A stretch of 64,000 bases of DNA, taken from NCBI GenBank assembly GCA_911728435.2, contig OU452212.1, positions 2,920,563 to 2,984,562 on the forward strand, in the 5' to 3' direction. The position numbers and the translations under genes are program-made. The stretch comes from Apoderus coryli. Lineage: Eukaryota > Arthropoda > Insecta > Coleoptera > Attelabidae. The notes under the pieces are model-generated. The model was given only the letters and a program-made list of their open reading frames with translations, was not told the DNA's origin and ran no database searches. This document shows, one piece after another, positions 34,884 to 49,800 of this stretch (positions within the stretch are counted from its first letter, which is position 1; the number at the start of each line of letters is the position of its first letter).

Positions 34884-37800
34884 TTAAATGATGCTCTCCT
34901 GATTACGTTCCTCATTGTCCTCTTGGTCCATACTTGATGTTGATCGAGACCCACATATTTGCATCTCAATCTCGGCCAATCTAAATGATTAATGACAAAA
35001 GTAAAAGAAAATGTCATAGACATTAAGATCTATGCCTCACCTATGTTCCAATTCCCACTGTTGCTGATTGAGTTTAATGCTCATGGCAGCATTTTCCGTT
35101 TCCACAGTATGAAGACGTTCTCTCAGTCGCTTAATCTCCGATTCCAGAGCTTCGTGTGAGCCTAGAATCGGTGTGGTAGCTCCGGAGACCAGTTGCGTAG
35201 TACTGTCACCACATTGCAGTGTTACACCTATAAACATTTGAGGTTGAGGAAAAGTTCCACAGACCTGCTGTAGCGGTTCAATTGCTTCCTCTGTATCGTC
35301 AGCTTCGATTAAGATTTGCAAGGCAACATGTTAATTGGGCAGAAAAGGAGTTGCAAAACAAGTAACATTAATGCCTTAAACCCAATCCTTGCAGGATTAT
35401 CGGCAATAGTTTGGAAAGGTTCAAGGTTGTGTGACAATTTAAATTAGCGAGTACTGTATACACCTAGAAAGAAATCTAACCTTAATCCAAGTGAATCCCG
35501 ATTGCGATTTAAAATTGTACGATAATAATAATCTTTAAAATAATATTCAACAAAAATATATTATTTCTGAGAAAAGGTAGGTACTACTAAAAACTACAAA
35601 CAGTTAAAGCCAGATTGACCATGCCTAATTTATACGGGATGTCCACGAAGGAACCCTAAAGAATAAAAGGGATGATTTTACATAGAAAAGCATGAAAAAA
35701 GTTCATCAGTTAGATGGACGAGTGTGCTCTTCAAATAATATTTAAAACAATGGTAAAACCGGAAGTGATGCGCATACACCGAACACTCTGTATATTAAAA
35801 CAATACTGTCAGCCTGCCGTGATATTTAAAACATGTGCAATTTTAATATAATTCAAATAAAACAGACACATATTGAATGACAGATGGGAAACATGAAAAG
35901 GGAAATTTAATTTCCATCTAAACATGTGGATATTATTAGTTGTTTGGATAGCGAGACCAGCAGGAATGATAGTAAACATCATGAATAAAAGCCGGTTGCA
36001 TTTGTAAACAAAACGATTGATCAATAATGCATTCAAAAAAAGCAGTTGGAAAATGCTAAAATTGTTGATAATCTTTGTTTCTTCGATGATGTTATTTAAT
36101 TATATGAAAAATGTTACGTTAAAAACCTGAGAAGACTCACCAGATCTCACATTATGGCTTTGATGATGACTCCTATCGCTACTCGTCGAACCACCGGCAG
36201 GACTCTCGGGCTGTTGCATCCGTGCCGATTGTATTATCGTGTGCGGAGGAGGAGTTCCGGACATCGACCTCGGATACAACGGTGTAATAAGACTTGTAAA
36301 CATTGGAGGCACCCACATATCTTCAAGTGTAACTTTACCTCGAGATTCTACTAGCCCTGGTGTTGACTGACTGCGACCCATTGCAGCTGAAACAAATTCC
36401 AAACTTATATTAGGTTATTGTAAGCTCGTTATTTCACCATTTCTATCTACAAAGTTTTCTTTTCTCCGGCTATAGCTACCTATCTGTCTATTATAGTTGT
36501 TGTGAAACTTTATTTCCCACAGATTGTCTTAATAAATAATAAATCATTCACATAAACTTTCCCGAAGTTACGATTGTCGTTTTATTATTTATAGAGAAAC
36601 TTCAATGTGGTGGCCTCGGTTTATTCTGCGTATTGTTTTGTGATTTTTTCCCTATTTTATTACCAGCGATTTTATTGGTTATATCTATGAGGATTCTGTG
36701 CTTTATTTAGACTGTATATTCCTGCTTTTATTGTTTACCTCAATATACAGGGTGGTCTAGTTTCGAAAGCGGAAGGTGCTTCGTTACAAAGATTTATTAA
36801 TAATTCTAAAACTACTTTATAAATTTAAATGAAATTTTACACGTTTGGATCAATAATTTCGATACATCTTTTTACGTAAAAATTGTTATTTTGCTTTAAC
36901 CAGTGGCGTGCGTACGGACGCATTTTTGCACAATTTTATTGAAAAATATGATACGCCACTGATTTTCTTAGAAGCAAAAATTATTTCTAGAATTCTTATT
37001 CAATTTACAACAAAAACTGGCTCTTTACTTTTTTTCGTTTGACACCCCGTTTGCAAGTAAAAAATTAAAATAGCTCTACTGATTTCTGAAAAAAAAAAAT
37101 TAAACAAAAACAAAACTATGAAATTCTTCCAGCTATTCCAAAGCCAAAGTGCGAGGGAGCTCCATCCAGTTGTGTCTAACTCTCATGCCTTAAATTAATG
37201 GGTGCATCTTCCAGGTTGTCCAGTAGATTATTGTTAAGAAAGTGTTAAGAGTTCAACTTCAAGGTATTTTAATTTTTTACTTGCAAACTATGAGTTGAAC
37301 GAAAAAAGTCAGGAGACTTTTTTGTTGTAAATTGAACAAGGATTCCAGAAATAATTTTTGCTTCTAAAAAAATCAGTAGCGTACCATATTTGTATCATTA
37401 AAATAGTAATAAGAAAAGGACTGTTTTTTTTGACTCGGCGAGAGTTTGCTTAGATGTTCTAACGGAGAATGTAAATTAAATTACAAACACAAATATTAGA
37501 ATTGAATTTTGAGTGTATACAAAAGTTAGGACTACGTATCGAGAAGCCCACGTAAAATAATGCGGTATTCACAAACAATCAAAGTGAATTGAATCGTAAT
37601 AGCTGTCTCAAGTCCATCTTCTATATCACCATCCAAGATTAACAATGTTAATGCACTAGATTTATGCTCCGTTTGATTTGCTCTATTTCCCTGCCTAAAA
37701 CATTTATGGGATAGAGACAGTCATGATGTATCACTGCCATTATAGGTAGTTGGTACCTACATAGATTAGAGATTATCTAGTCTATGCTAGTATTGTATTC

Positions 37801-40800
37801 AAATTATTATCTAGATTGATAATTATAATAATTTACATTTAGAAGTTGTTATAATAGGATTAGACTTAAATGGGATTCATGGAACCGTATTATGCTGGTA
37901 AAATAACGAACTACACTCACCGACATGCATTAAATTTTTCTTCCAGAGTCCTATTTCAACCTTTTTTTAGATAATTGTTTCGGTTTTAATTAATTTTATT
38001 CAATTTTCAAAAATACAGTTTACATGTTGAAATATACTTACAGGAAAATAAAGAACCATATTTTTTCTCTTAAGTTTGTCACACTCTGTCGAGTAATTTT
38101 GCAACATAAACTACACTGGATATGCTTTTCTGCACAATTTCATTCATTTTTAACATTTTTACGAAAGTTATGAAATGTTTTTAGAGAATTCAAATATAGA
38201 AAATAATGGTAAAATGGTAATTTTACCTTCAACTTCTAAAACAGTTGATCAAAGTTATTTACGACACTATGAAGAAATTAATCAAAGCGATGAAGAATTC
38301 GAAGAAAATGAAATTTCAAACGAAGAAATTGAAAGAAAGCAGACCTAACCGTAACAGAAAAGCGCCAATTTCGACAGAAGATTACGATATGTCTTATTTG
38401 TGTGCAGAATTCTCAAACATATGTTTTTCTGATGAAGAAAATTCAGCAGAATGGCAGGAGGCAATAAAAGAAGAAATTAAAGCACATAAACGTAACGATA
38501 CCTGAATTATTGTTAATAAAAATAACAATAAAAAACCAATAGGCTTTAGAATGATTTTAAAGAATAAATTAACAGCTGATGGAAGTATCGAACGAAAGAA
38601 AGCTAGATTACTAGCTCGAGGTTTTGCCCAGAAACCAAACATTGATTTCACAGAAACATTTGCACCTGTTGTAAAACTTAGTTCGATTAGATTTTTAGTC
38701 GCAATGCCTGTTGAAGAAGACATGAAAATTCATCAAATGGACGTAACGACAGCATATTTAAATGGAGAATTAGAAGAAGAAATATTTACGGAAATACCGT
38801 ATAAATTAGAAAATTATTTACTTGAAATTCTGTTAGAAGAGAGTCTAAATGAAGACAAAGAATTGTTCGAAAAAACAAGAAAAATGTTAAAAGATTTGAA
38901 AAGAGTGAGAAATGAGAAAGCATGTTTATCACAGAAAGCGTTATATGGGCTAAAACAAGCTGGACGCCAATGGTACAAGACGCTTGACGAAACTTTACAA
39001 AAATTAGGTTTTAAATCTTCAACAGCAGATCCTTGTATGTACTTATATACGAAAGGAGGAGGAAAAATAATACTCGCTGTATATGTTGATGATATATTAA
39101 TTGCTTCGAAATCTATGAATGCAATTCGAGATACTAAAGAAAAATTAACATCAACATTCAAAATGCGAGATTTGGGCGAAATTAAATATTGTTTAGGAAT
39201 AAAATTCAAAAAGGAAAGTAATGGAATTTCAATAAATCAGCGAAAGTACATTGACGAAATTTTAGAAAAATTCAATATGACAAATTGTAAAATAGCAAGT
39301 ACACCAATTATACCTGGAATAAAATTAACAATAAATTCAAATAGTGGGCAAAATTTAATTGGTGCACTCATGTATCTGTAGGGACCAAGCCGGATATAAG
39401 TTTTGCAGTTAGCTATTTAAGTCAATTTAATTCATGTTACGATAGTGAACATTGGAATGCTGCAAAAAGAGTTCTTCGATATTTACAAGGAACAAAAGAT
39501 ATTAGTTTATATTATTCAATATGCAATGATGAAATTTATGGTTTAACTGATGCGGATTGGGCGAATTGTACAATCGACAGAATCATATACTGGCTAAGTA
39601 TTTAAGTATGCCAACGCAGCAATTAGTTGGGAAGCACGAAAGCAACGAACAGTCGCACTCTCAACCGCAGAAAGTGAATATATGGCATTAACTGATTCTG
39701 CAAAAGAAGCCCTTCATCTAAAAAAAATTAGCGAATGATTTGGGTATTAATCAAGAAAAAATTATTATCTATAACGATAATCAAGCTGCAAAAATATTAG
39801 CTGTTAATCCAACAGTTAATTCAAAATCCAAACACATCGATATAAAGCAACATTTTATCCGAGAAACTGTTGAAAGTGGTAGTATAGAAATTATGTATCG
39901 GAGAACCGAAGATATGGAAGCCGATATATTTACTAAAGCTCTATCTGGACCGAAACATAAATATTTGAGTTCACTGTTAGAACTTCATCCACAGTGACGT
40001 TCGTGTGGAGGAGTGTTGGAATATGGAATCACCCAATACACTCACGTCACAATGTTATAAATACAATAATAGATTGTCAAATTAATTAATATATTGTCAG
40101 TTAGTTTTAATATAGTTTTCGTTAATAAAAGTTAATATCTAATTTTATAGTCGTATATATTTTATTCTTCTATGTATCGTTATCGGTTTAAGAGATATGA
40201 ATTTTGCGGTAATTTAGAAACATCTTTTTAAGCAAAAATTATTATTTTACTTATACGATCGTTCTGGCAAATTACAAAATAAAGAAAAACCAACAGCCAC
40301 CAAACTTTAAGCAAGTAAACGCAATCTGTGAAAAGTATATTTTATCTTTAACAAAATTTACTGTGTTTGGGCTACATTGTTTTTCACCCTTTTCACAAAC
40401 AGAGAAACAACAACAGAAAGGCACATAATTCCAGTCAATTTGAAACCGAGATAGTCCTTATCAAATAATGTCGTGAGAATTTACTTTAATGAATTTCCAA
40501 ATAACGAATGTGTTCCTGACTAATGAAATTTATTGTTTGATATGAGATATGATGTTGCTGCGACAACGAAAAGGATGACGTAGAAGACATTTGATATATT
40601 TTTAATGTCTGAAATACACTGTGTCCAAGATACGAATTTTTGTACAAACGGCTAAAGTTAGTTTAATTTTGAAAAGAGCATTTAAAAGGTGTTTATATTG
40701 TACAACTTTTTTATAATGTAACCAACAATGTAACTTCTACCGTTGCCAATAAAAAATAAATAAAAGTAAATACCTACTTATTATAAGGTAGTTAATTAGA

Positions 40801-43800
40801 TTTTTTACATGACCTTCATAAATCGTAAATCATCTCTCTAATTTGTTAAGCTTCGGTCAAATTATGCAACACATTTTTTGTAACAAATAAATATTCATGC
40901 AAAAAAGACATTGACCATCCTTAATTTGCTCTAAATATGGCGTCTGGGTTATGTACTAAATTTCAAATGAAATATATAAAAAATGTTTGACCAATCGAAA
41001 ATGTTATGTATAAATTTAGATAACAAGGTCGTGTTATTAGCCATTGGTATTGAATTATAAACACAAGTGTTCTAAATAAATTTCGCAATAAGAAATCATT
41101 AAATAAAATTAATTTCGTAATATACCTACACTTTACCTTTTTCTAACGGTGCTCGCTTATATTTTTCCAATCTCTTCACAGCAATGGCTTCCAGTCGCAC
41201 TCTAGCAGCGGGATATTCCTTTAACACGTCCCACATATCCTTCTTGCTGAGCACAAATAAATCGCTATAACCCACTGAACGGACACTAGCAGTTCTCCTG
41301 TTACCTAACAAAAATAATTGAAAACATGTTTTGAGTCTCCTTTTCTATTGGTGGTTGACAGTATCGAATAATGTTCAATGTACCTATCTCGGAAAAATCG
41401 AGATATATCTATAATTTTGACATAGTTTGTTCAAAGAATGTTTGGTAATAATTTAGTAAAAATATAGTGTAATCAACGAATATTTTTGTATTTTAGTGTG
41501 TTAACATCTATTTAATCATCGTATCTCGAAAAATATTCGAGATATCTCAGGAAATTTGACATCATTAAAGAGCAATAGAATTGTTTCGTCCTTAATTGAA
41601 AGGAATTTGAATTTTATGAGAATGAATTTTCAATAAATGTTTTACATCAGTATACTATGTAGAAAACTGTTCGAAATTAAGATATCTCGAATAAGTTTTC
41701 GAGATATATTTCTAATTTTGACATAGTGGGTCAGTTTAATGAATATTTGTTATAATTTAGTAAAAATATAGTGTAATGAACGATTCTAATTGCATTTTAG
41801 TGTGTTACCATTTATGTTTATCATCGTAACTCGAAAAATATTCGAGATATCTCAGGAAATTTGACATGGATTAAAGCGCAATAGAATTGTTTCGTCCTTA
41901 ATGAAAACGAATTTGAATTTTATGAGAATCAATTTTCAATAAATGTTCGACATCATAATCCTATGTAGAAAACTGTTCGAAATTGAGATAACTCGAACAT
42001 TTTTCGAGATATATCTCTAATTTTGACATAGTTAGTCGGTTTAATGCATATTTCCTATAATTTAGTAAAAACATAGTGTAATCGACGATTATATTTGAAT
42101 TTCAGTATTTTTCTCATCGTATCTCGAAAATCATTCGAGATATCTCAGGAAATTTGACATGGATTAAAGCGTAAGAGAATTGGTTCGTCCTTAATTCAAA
42201 AGAATTTGATTTTCATGAAAAGAGAATGCGTTTTCAATAAATGTTTGACATCATAATAATACTATGTAGAAAACTGTTCGAAATTGAGATAACTCGAATA
42301 TTTTTCGAGATATATCTATAATTTTGACATAGTCAGTTTAATGAATATTTGTTATAATTTAGTGTTTTAGTGTGTTAAAATCGATTTTTATCATTGTATC
42401 TCGAAAAATTCTCGAGATATCTCAGGGAATTTGACATGGATGAAAGCGCAAGAGAGTTGTTTCGTCCTTATAATTGAAAGGAATTTGAATTTCATCAGAA
42501 TGAATTTTCAATAAATGTTTTACATTATTATACTATGTAAAAAACTGTTCGAAATTAAGATATCTCGAATAAGTTGTCGAGATATATCTCTAATTTTGAC
42601 ATAGTTGGTCAGTTTAATGAATATTTTTTATAATTTAGTAAAAATATAGTGTAATCAACGATTATATTTATTTTAGTGTGTTAACATTTATGTTTATCAT
42701 CGTATCTCGAAAAATATTCGAGATATCTCAGAAAATTTGACATGCATTAAAGCACAATAGAATTGTTTCGTCCTTAATTGAAAGGAGTTTGAATTTTATG
42801 AGAATGAATTTTCAATAAATGTTTGACATCATAATATGTAGAAAACTGCTCGAGATATCTCAATGTTAACATATTTTACGTCTTTTTTGAAAAGAAATAG
42901 AACGATGCAAAGTTTTTGAGATATCTGCGAAAAAAGTGAACACAAAGTATTTAGTTCTTTATTGATAAAAATGTTTAAGAAAAATTAGTGAATTTTCAAC
43001 AAAAATGTGTCATCATATCTCGAAAACTGTCGGAGCTATGTAAACACCTTTGACACGGATAAAAGCACTATCAAACACATGGTCAAAATCTGTATTTTGA
43101 AATATTTGTTTGAGCAATATATTCGTCGCCAAATAACGTACATAATATATTTACAAGTAGGTACGAATCTGAACGATAATAAAAACAACAAATCCTATTT
43201 TGTAGCTGCAAATTTTCTCACTTGAATGTAGATTTAAATATGGATATGGGAGAAATTTATGAATTTCCCGATAATACACGCGTCCAACAAAATGTTCAAC
43301 AAGGGAAAACATTTTTTGTTTTCAAATAAAAGTAAAACGGGAGGGTGTTTTTTTATCTGCTTTTTAAACGCTTGTTTTAATACTTATTTATTGCTTTGGG
43401 CGTTCGACAATTTTCAGCTAAATTAGGTATAATATCTAAATCATTACTGACAAAAGAAAAAACCACGCATTTTTCACTTTAAAACCGGATATTTATTTTT
43501 AAGTCTGACATTTTATCTGCAAAGAAGTGCAAATTGACATAAACTGCTACAGTCAAATTCCTTCAACCGCAACTGAGATTCTTTCGAGGAATATTTGTCA
43601 ACAACTTGACTACAGGTCATCGACAATCCCGACCCCAATTTGCTAGATATTAATCAAGTAAAACGTCGCGCAATATAATTAAAAATATCTATAAATCTAA
43701 CATGCACAATATTTTTAAGAATTGGGAAAGTAAAATTATTACATAAATATTTATTTGCTTATTTATTTAAATAATAAATTGATATGGACAAATACAAGCC

Positions 43801-46800
43801 AGGCAGGGTACAAACAAGCTGTTGATTTTAGATATAAAAGAGAGAGTAAAGGGGTAAGTTTATATTTTAATTTTCGAAAAAATTTCAAAATTTAACCAAC
43901 ATGCACTTATAAACTAAATTAAATATGATAATATAAAAAAGTTCTAACAAAATGTGTATAAAAAACATACATTTAAAATGGCTTTAGAGTAAGTAGTTTG
44001 ACAAATAATTTATATACAGTGTGTCGCACGACGATCGAGATTTTAAAAAGAAAACATTCGTCTAATATCCCCCTACTAATCTCCATTTCAATCATCCCTT
44101 GGAAACAATTACGCCTAATCGATCGGTCAAACTACTTCCACAAGATATTTTTATTGATAAAAAAAACTAACAGATATTCAAAAGAACAGATCAAAGCATG
44201 CAAGATTAAAGGACAGTAATAATTCTTGTATAAAAAAAAATGAAACAGATAGTAAAAAGTGTTGTAAATTAGCCAATTTGTTGGCCTGCCTGCTGATATT
44301 TACCAAGATGTTTACCTGCCGTGCCCATATTCAATATCGATATTTCACCAAAATAACTTCCGGCTTTTAATGTGGCCAGTACTGTCCTACCATTATCGGC
44401 AACCACTTGTAATCGTCCTCTATTGACTATGTACATTTCCTTACCGACTTCACCTGCAACACAACATTGGTGGGTGGAATTAAATCCAGCTGTGTTATTG
44501 CTGAAATTTAGCTTTTTATTTTGTCATTATATACTTCGTAGTCTCCACAAATAAATCACTTAAACATCTGTATTCAATTTCCACTGATGATGTGAATGTT
44601 ACGTCTCGAAACATGTGATTTATTTGTGGAAACGACGAAGTTTAAGTTATCATTTTTAATTTTTTATAAATGGAATTCTTGCTTAGGATGAGGTTCCAAC
44701 AACCAAATACAACCGGATTTTGGAGGTTCGATTCGTTTTAGCTTAAGTTCTGTTCAGATGTGATTTCTAATTGTATAAAGTCAAATCAAATATTTTAAGT
44801 TGTTTTTGGACAAAGATTTTCTTTTAGGTTTTCATTCTTTTAATTGTTTTATTCTTTTTTTTATTTATACATATTTATTTCTTTGTTGTTATTAATTTTC
44901 TTTATTAATTTTAATTATTAAATTTAGTTGATTTGAAGAAAGAATTCCATTTATTTAAGAGAGAAAGAGACAGATATACAGAGATTTTAATGGCTTAATA
45001 TTACAGCCAAGCAAGGTTCGGCTTTGTAACCACATAATATCAACGTTAAGGATTTTGATGAATAATCTGTGCTTGCACCAAACTATTAGAAAATTACTGG
45101 TAATTAAATCCACTTCTCTATAAACATTCTCTATAATATATGCAGCGCTTTATGACTGACGACGTGATATAGAGGGAGTTCACGAAAGTTTTACATATAT
45201 TTGCATAAATGTGTGAAATATCATTTTGAAAACGTTATATTGCGGTAGTATTAAAATTCAGCCACTTAATATTGTTATTAGTTATATTGAGCGAATCCGA
45301 TTTGGATGTAAGTCTTTCTAATTTTAGTTTAAAATGATATAAAAAACCACAACTCGATAGCCCTTTGTAATGTCAATACCGACAGCAGCCGTCCATAGGC
45401 GCACCCCTTTGTATAAAAGTATACTGTATTTTTGCTTGCCGCTCCAACACGGAAACATATAAACTTACGCTGACAAAGACTGTTTTTGTTTTTAGAAGTT
45501 TAGACATAGATGCACACGTACCTAGTACGTGTTCGAACAGCAAGGAACATACCTTTGTAATAATTAATACTATTGTTAATACTTGTTATGCATATAAGTA
45601 GATACATTTATAATAATATGCGTCTGATATTATAAACTAACAACAAATTTTACTCACATAGTCAGTGACAGTTTCATTGTTAACAATCTGTGGCTAATAG
45701 ACTACGTCTGAAGCCACATCTTAAAAAAAACGACAAAAAAAAACTTTTCAATATTTTACCCAATACATGGATTGGAAAGAGAGGTTTTATCGAGGGGCTA
45801 GCTAGGTTCCCGAACGTCTGATTTGTATATATCGATGAATTTATAGAAAATCCAAATTCTCGACCAGTAAACTGCTAAAGAACAGAGTCCAGCCACAAAG
45901 GTTAGGTAGACCCGGTATGTTCTTAAAGACCAAAACAGAATTGTAAGAAAACCTCCTTTGAACCAGAGCCATGCTGTGCCTCGGGACTCGATAGACTGCT
46001 GGGTATCTTGTGGAACGACTATGACCCCGGCTTCCTGACACCGATTTCCCGTAAAGATATGTAGGAGTTTTGTAAGTGTTTATTTTATACACTAAACTAG
46101 CTATATGCATCTGAAAACGCTCATCTAAATTTAACCAATGGGACTCACGAACAGGTTAAAAGGATATATTAAAGACCGTATCACAATATGCGAGATTCGA
46201 AAAAACAAGAGAATCACTGGTCATGTATTCTTGTGAACGCACAAGGTTTTGAGTTTGACTTTTTTGTCAAATAAGAGATATGATTGCCAAAACGTAAGTC
46301 TGTGTCTAAATAGAACCACACATTTTTAGCTGAATTCGAGAAATTCAGCAATCTGTGACTTTACATAAAAAAGTAAATTAATGAACTGTTTTCGCTTCTT
46401 ATTTATGACAGATTTGACAATAAAAACAATAACAAACGTTTTGAATGCTTAAAAAAGTAATTTGAGGGTGTAGTTCTTAGGAATAAAAATTATCCGGCGC
46501 AATTTGTACACCCCAGAGTATGATCCCAGTGATTAGACGAATAAGGCTTCTATAACATTGTACTTGGCTAATTAGTAGGGCAGTGCAGGGTTGCTATGTT
46601 GCAAAAAAACTCCTATAAAACATAATTATCCGTCAAATAGGCAGTGAAGTTTTTTCATACATAAAATCGTGTATTTTTGCTGCTATTTTGAGCCATCTAC
46701 AGTTGATGAAATTAGAAGCAGGTAGACGGCATTACCAACGAAGACAGGAAAATGTAGTAGACATTAATTTTCATTATGGCAATCAACGTGAGCACTATTA

Positions 46801-49800
46801 ATGTCTTAATGTGTAGGGTGTGATAAAGGCAAGCAGTTATCAGAGTGACGTAAATGTGAAAATTAACCCTTATTCATAAAATTATATCGGGTAGGTATAT
46901 GTGTTGGAATACGTGCTCCAAGTTGCAAAGTTAATACAAGGTGTTTCCATTGATATGAATCCTGGAATTAAGTGTCAGGCATACTTGCAACAATTTCTGA
47001 CACTTCAAAAGAGTTTTTAGAAGTTTAGACAATTAATACTATTGTTAATACTTGTTATGCATATAAGTAGATACATTTATAATAATATGATTCTGATATT
47101 ATAAATTAACAACAAATTTTATTCACTTAGTCAGTGACATTTTCCATAGAACGTAAAAAACGACGTACAAAAAAACACAATCCTCGCGGAAGAAACGAAA
47201 GAAGTTCCAAACTACACTTCAACACACTTCTATCTACTATATCCAAGATCATTGAAAGACTGGATAAAAGGGCACAAATACGAAGTATTAACTAGCCACC
47301 AATTTGGATTTTTAACTAACAAATGCACTAATGATGCTATATTCTCCGTCTTCAACAATGTTTACTCCAACTTGAACAATCTCCACTTTACAGCATCAAT
47401 TTTCTGTCATTTCTCCAAAGCATTCGACTGGGTAAGTCATAACATCTTAATTAACAAGATACAGCACTACGGAATACGGAAGGTTCCACTGGGATAGTTT
47501 AAGTCGTACCTTAGCAACAGAAGTCAGTGTGTGAGGGTCAATGCGGCTGTGTCTTCTTGCAGGCCGATGGATTGTGGAGTTCCACAGGATTCGGTGTTGG
47601 GTCCTATTTTGTTTTTGCTGTTTATCAACGACATTACGTGCCTAGACATCAGCGGTAAAGGATGTATCTTTGCTGATGATACTAGTTTCACTTTGTGCGG
47701 CGCAGATAGTGTGGATCTTCATAGTACCATATCCAAAGACTTAATCACCATCAAATCATGGTGTGACTCTAACCTGTTGTGCTTGAACACTGCGAAAACT
47801 AAATCTGTGTCATATAAAGGTGCGCTGCAGTCTTTTGAAATTAATAATTCCACTATTGACGTCGTTTCTTCTGTGAAGTTTCTGGGCCTTGTTATTGACA
47901 GCTCCCTGAAGTGGAAGTTGCACATTGATGCGTTATCAAAAAAAATTAAGCTCTGCCTGTTTTGCGTTAAGATCAATTTCCAAAGAACTTAACTTGTCAA
48001 CTTCCATAACAGTCTACTTTTCACTCTTCGAATCCCATCTTCGATACGCGCTCCCATTCTGGGGTACATGCTGTGCAACGCAATTTGGGCGTATTTTTAT
48101 ATGACAAAAAAGAGCTATTTGATACTCTCTATAGAGCCCATTGCCAGGACTTCTTCAGAAAATTTAAAATACTAACACTACCTTCCTTATTCATATTGGA
48201 ATCGGTCTGCTTAATCCGCCAACACCTGTCAGATGTCTCTGAAAGACCATTCCATAATTATCTCCTTAGAAACTCCGAACATGATCTTTATCTGCCAGCC
48301 CCATCCTCCGAATTAATGAAAAGCTCGATTATATACAATGCAAAAAAAATGCACAACCATCAGCCAATGGAAATCAAATTGCTATCATCCCTTCCTCGAT
48401 TCCGTAAAGCTCTAAAGACGTATTTGCTAGAAAAAGCTTTTAATACAGTAGGTGACTTTTTTAATGTGCATTAATTTTTGAGCGATTCACACACTGGATA
48501 GTAGTTAGTAGTTTGTATTGTGTGCTTTGTATATATATTGAACTGTAGAATATTTACTTAATTAATTTACTTTAAGTACCTTAATTGATTTATTTATTTA
48601 TTTGACGATGTACCTGTATGTATTAATTATTATTCTTATGTTTTATATGTTTTGTTTACCTGTCTACAAATTATTTTTTAATTTTTTGACAAATATATAT
48701 ACAATTCTATTCTATAGCAGACACATAAAGCAACAGACCAGACGAGAAATAGAGATGATAGATAGACCTACAGGACATAGTTCCAGGCCTTCTGAAACGA
48801 AAGGAGAGCTCCTGGAGGAATAGAAGTCTGCCCTCCAGAAATCTGCGATCAGATAGCTCCTTTAGTGGGTTTTAGCTGGGACACCTTCCCAAGCTCACTT
48901 GCGGACAACAGGTAGTCGGGCCTAAAAGCATTTCCTCTATAAAAAAAAGACCTTGCAAGTCGCGGTCAACTACACACAGTAATAGTTCGAAGTGAGTCAA
49001 AATCTTAGTTTTCAAGATATTTTGGCCGCCGGATTTCTTCCCCGATTATGTAAAAACGTACAACGACAACCCTCGTAGAAAAGAAGTGAAGAGGAAGCTA
49101 AAAAACCGTTTAACACTAAACCGTTTTAATGCCACACACCTGCAAAGTCTAATATGCCTCAATTTGTCAGATTACCCAGATGTGACACGTTTTAGGAGTT
49201 ATTTTTATAAATAGTCCTTCATTTTCATTTCTTTTTGCACACAATTTCACTCCCAGTTTTATTTTTAATGCGTTTTGCAACAAAAAAAAACCGGGGAGTG
49301 AAAAATTGGGTATTTAATAATATTGGAATGAAAATTGTGATTCATGCTGAGGTAATTAGGTGGAATAAAGCTGTTCCTTTTTATTTTCCTTGCATTTCGC
49401 GAACTATGTTTCGTTCTGTAAAAGCTTTTACTAAAATTTGCATTAAAGAATTTAAAGTGAAATATGTGGAAAACAGAGAAAAGGAGAAGTTTCTGTTGTA
49501 TTTCCTCAAGTTGGGGTGGATTTATATAAATTGGTTTAAATTGTTAGAAGAAATTTTGAAATAGATAAAATATACTGCTCAAAAAAATTAAAGGAACACT
49601 TTTGGATAACCCTGTAACTTATTAAGTAGTGATAGTTATACAGGGTTATTCACGCTATACGACACGGAATAGTGTGGCGAAACTATTTAATTTCCTAGAA
49701 GTTTTTTTCATGGGTTCGATAAAAATGCTTTATGGCTACATTTTAAAAATATTGCGAATCTATACAGGGTGTCCCAAATATAAGAAATGAACCATATTTG

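Noticed and set aside
38394..39209. Minus-strand frames opposite copia pol
   Set aside because: Shadows of the reverse transcriptase frame, which has all family motifs.
45481..47150. LTR retrotransposon
   Set aside because: The direct repeats lack TG/CA ends and adjacent primer-binding or polypurine sites, and no gag-pol lies between.
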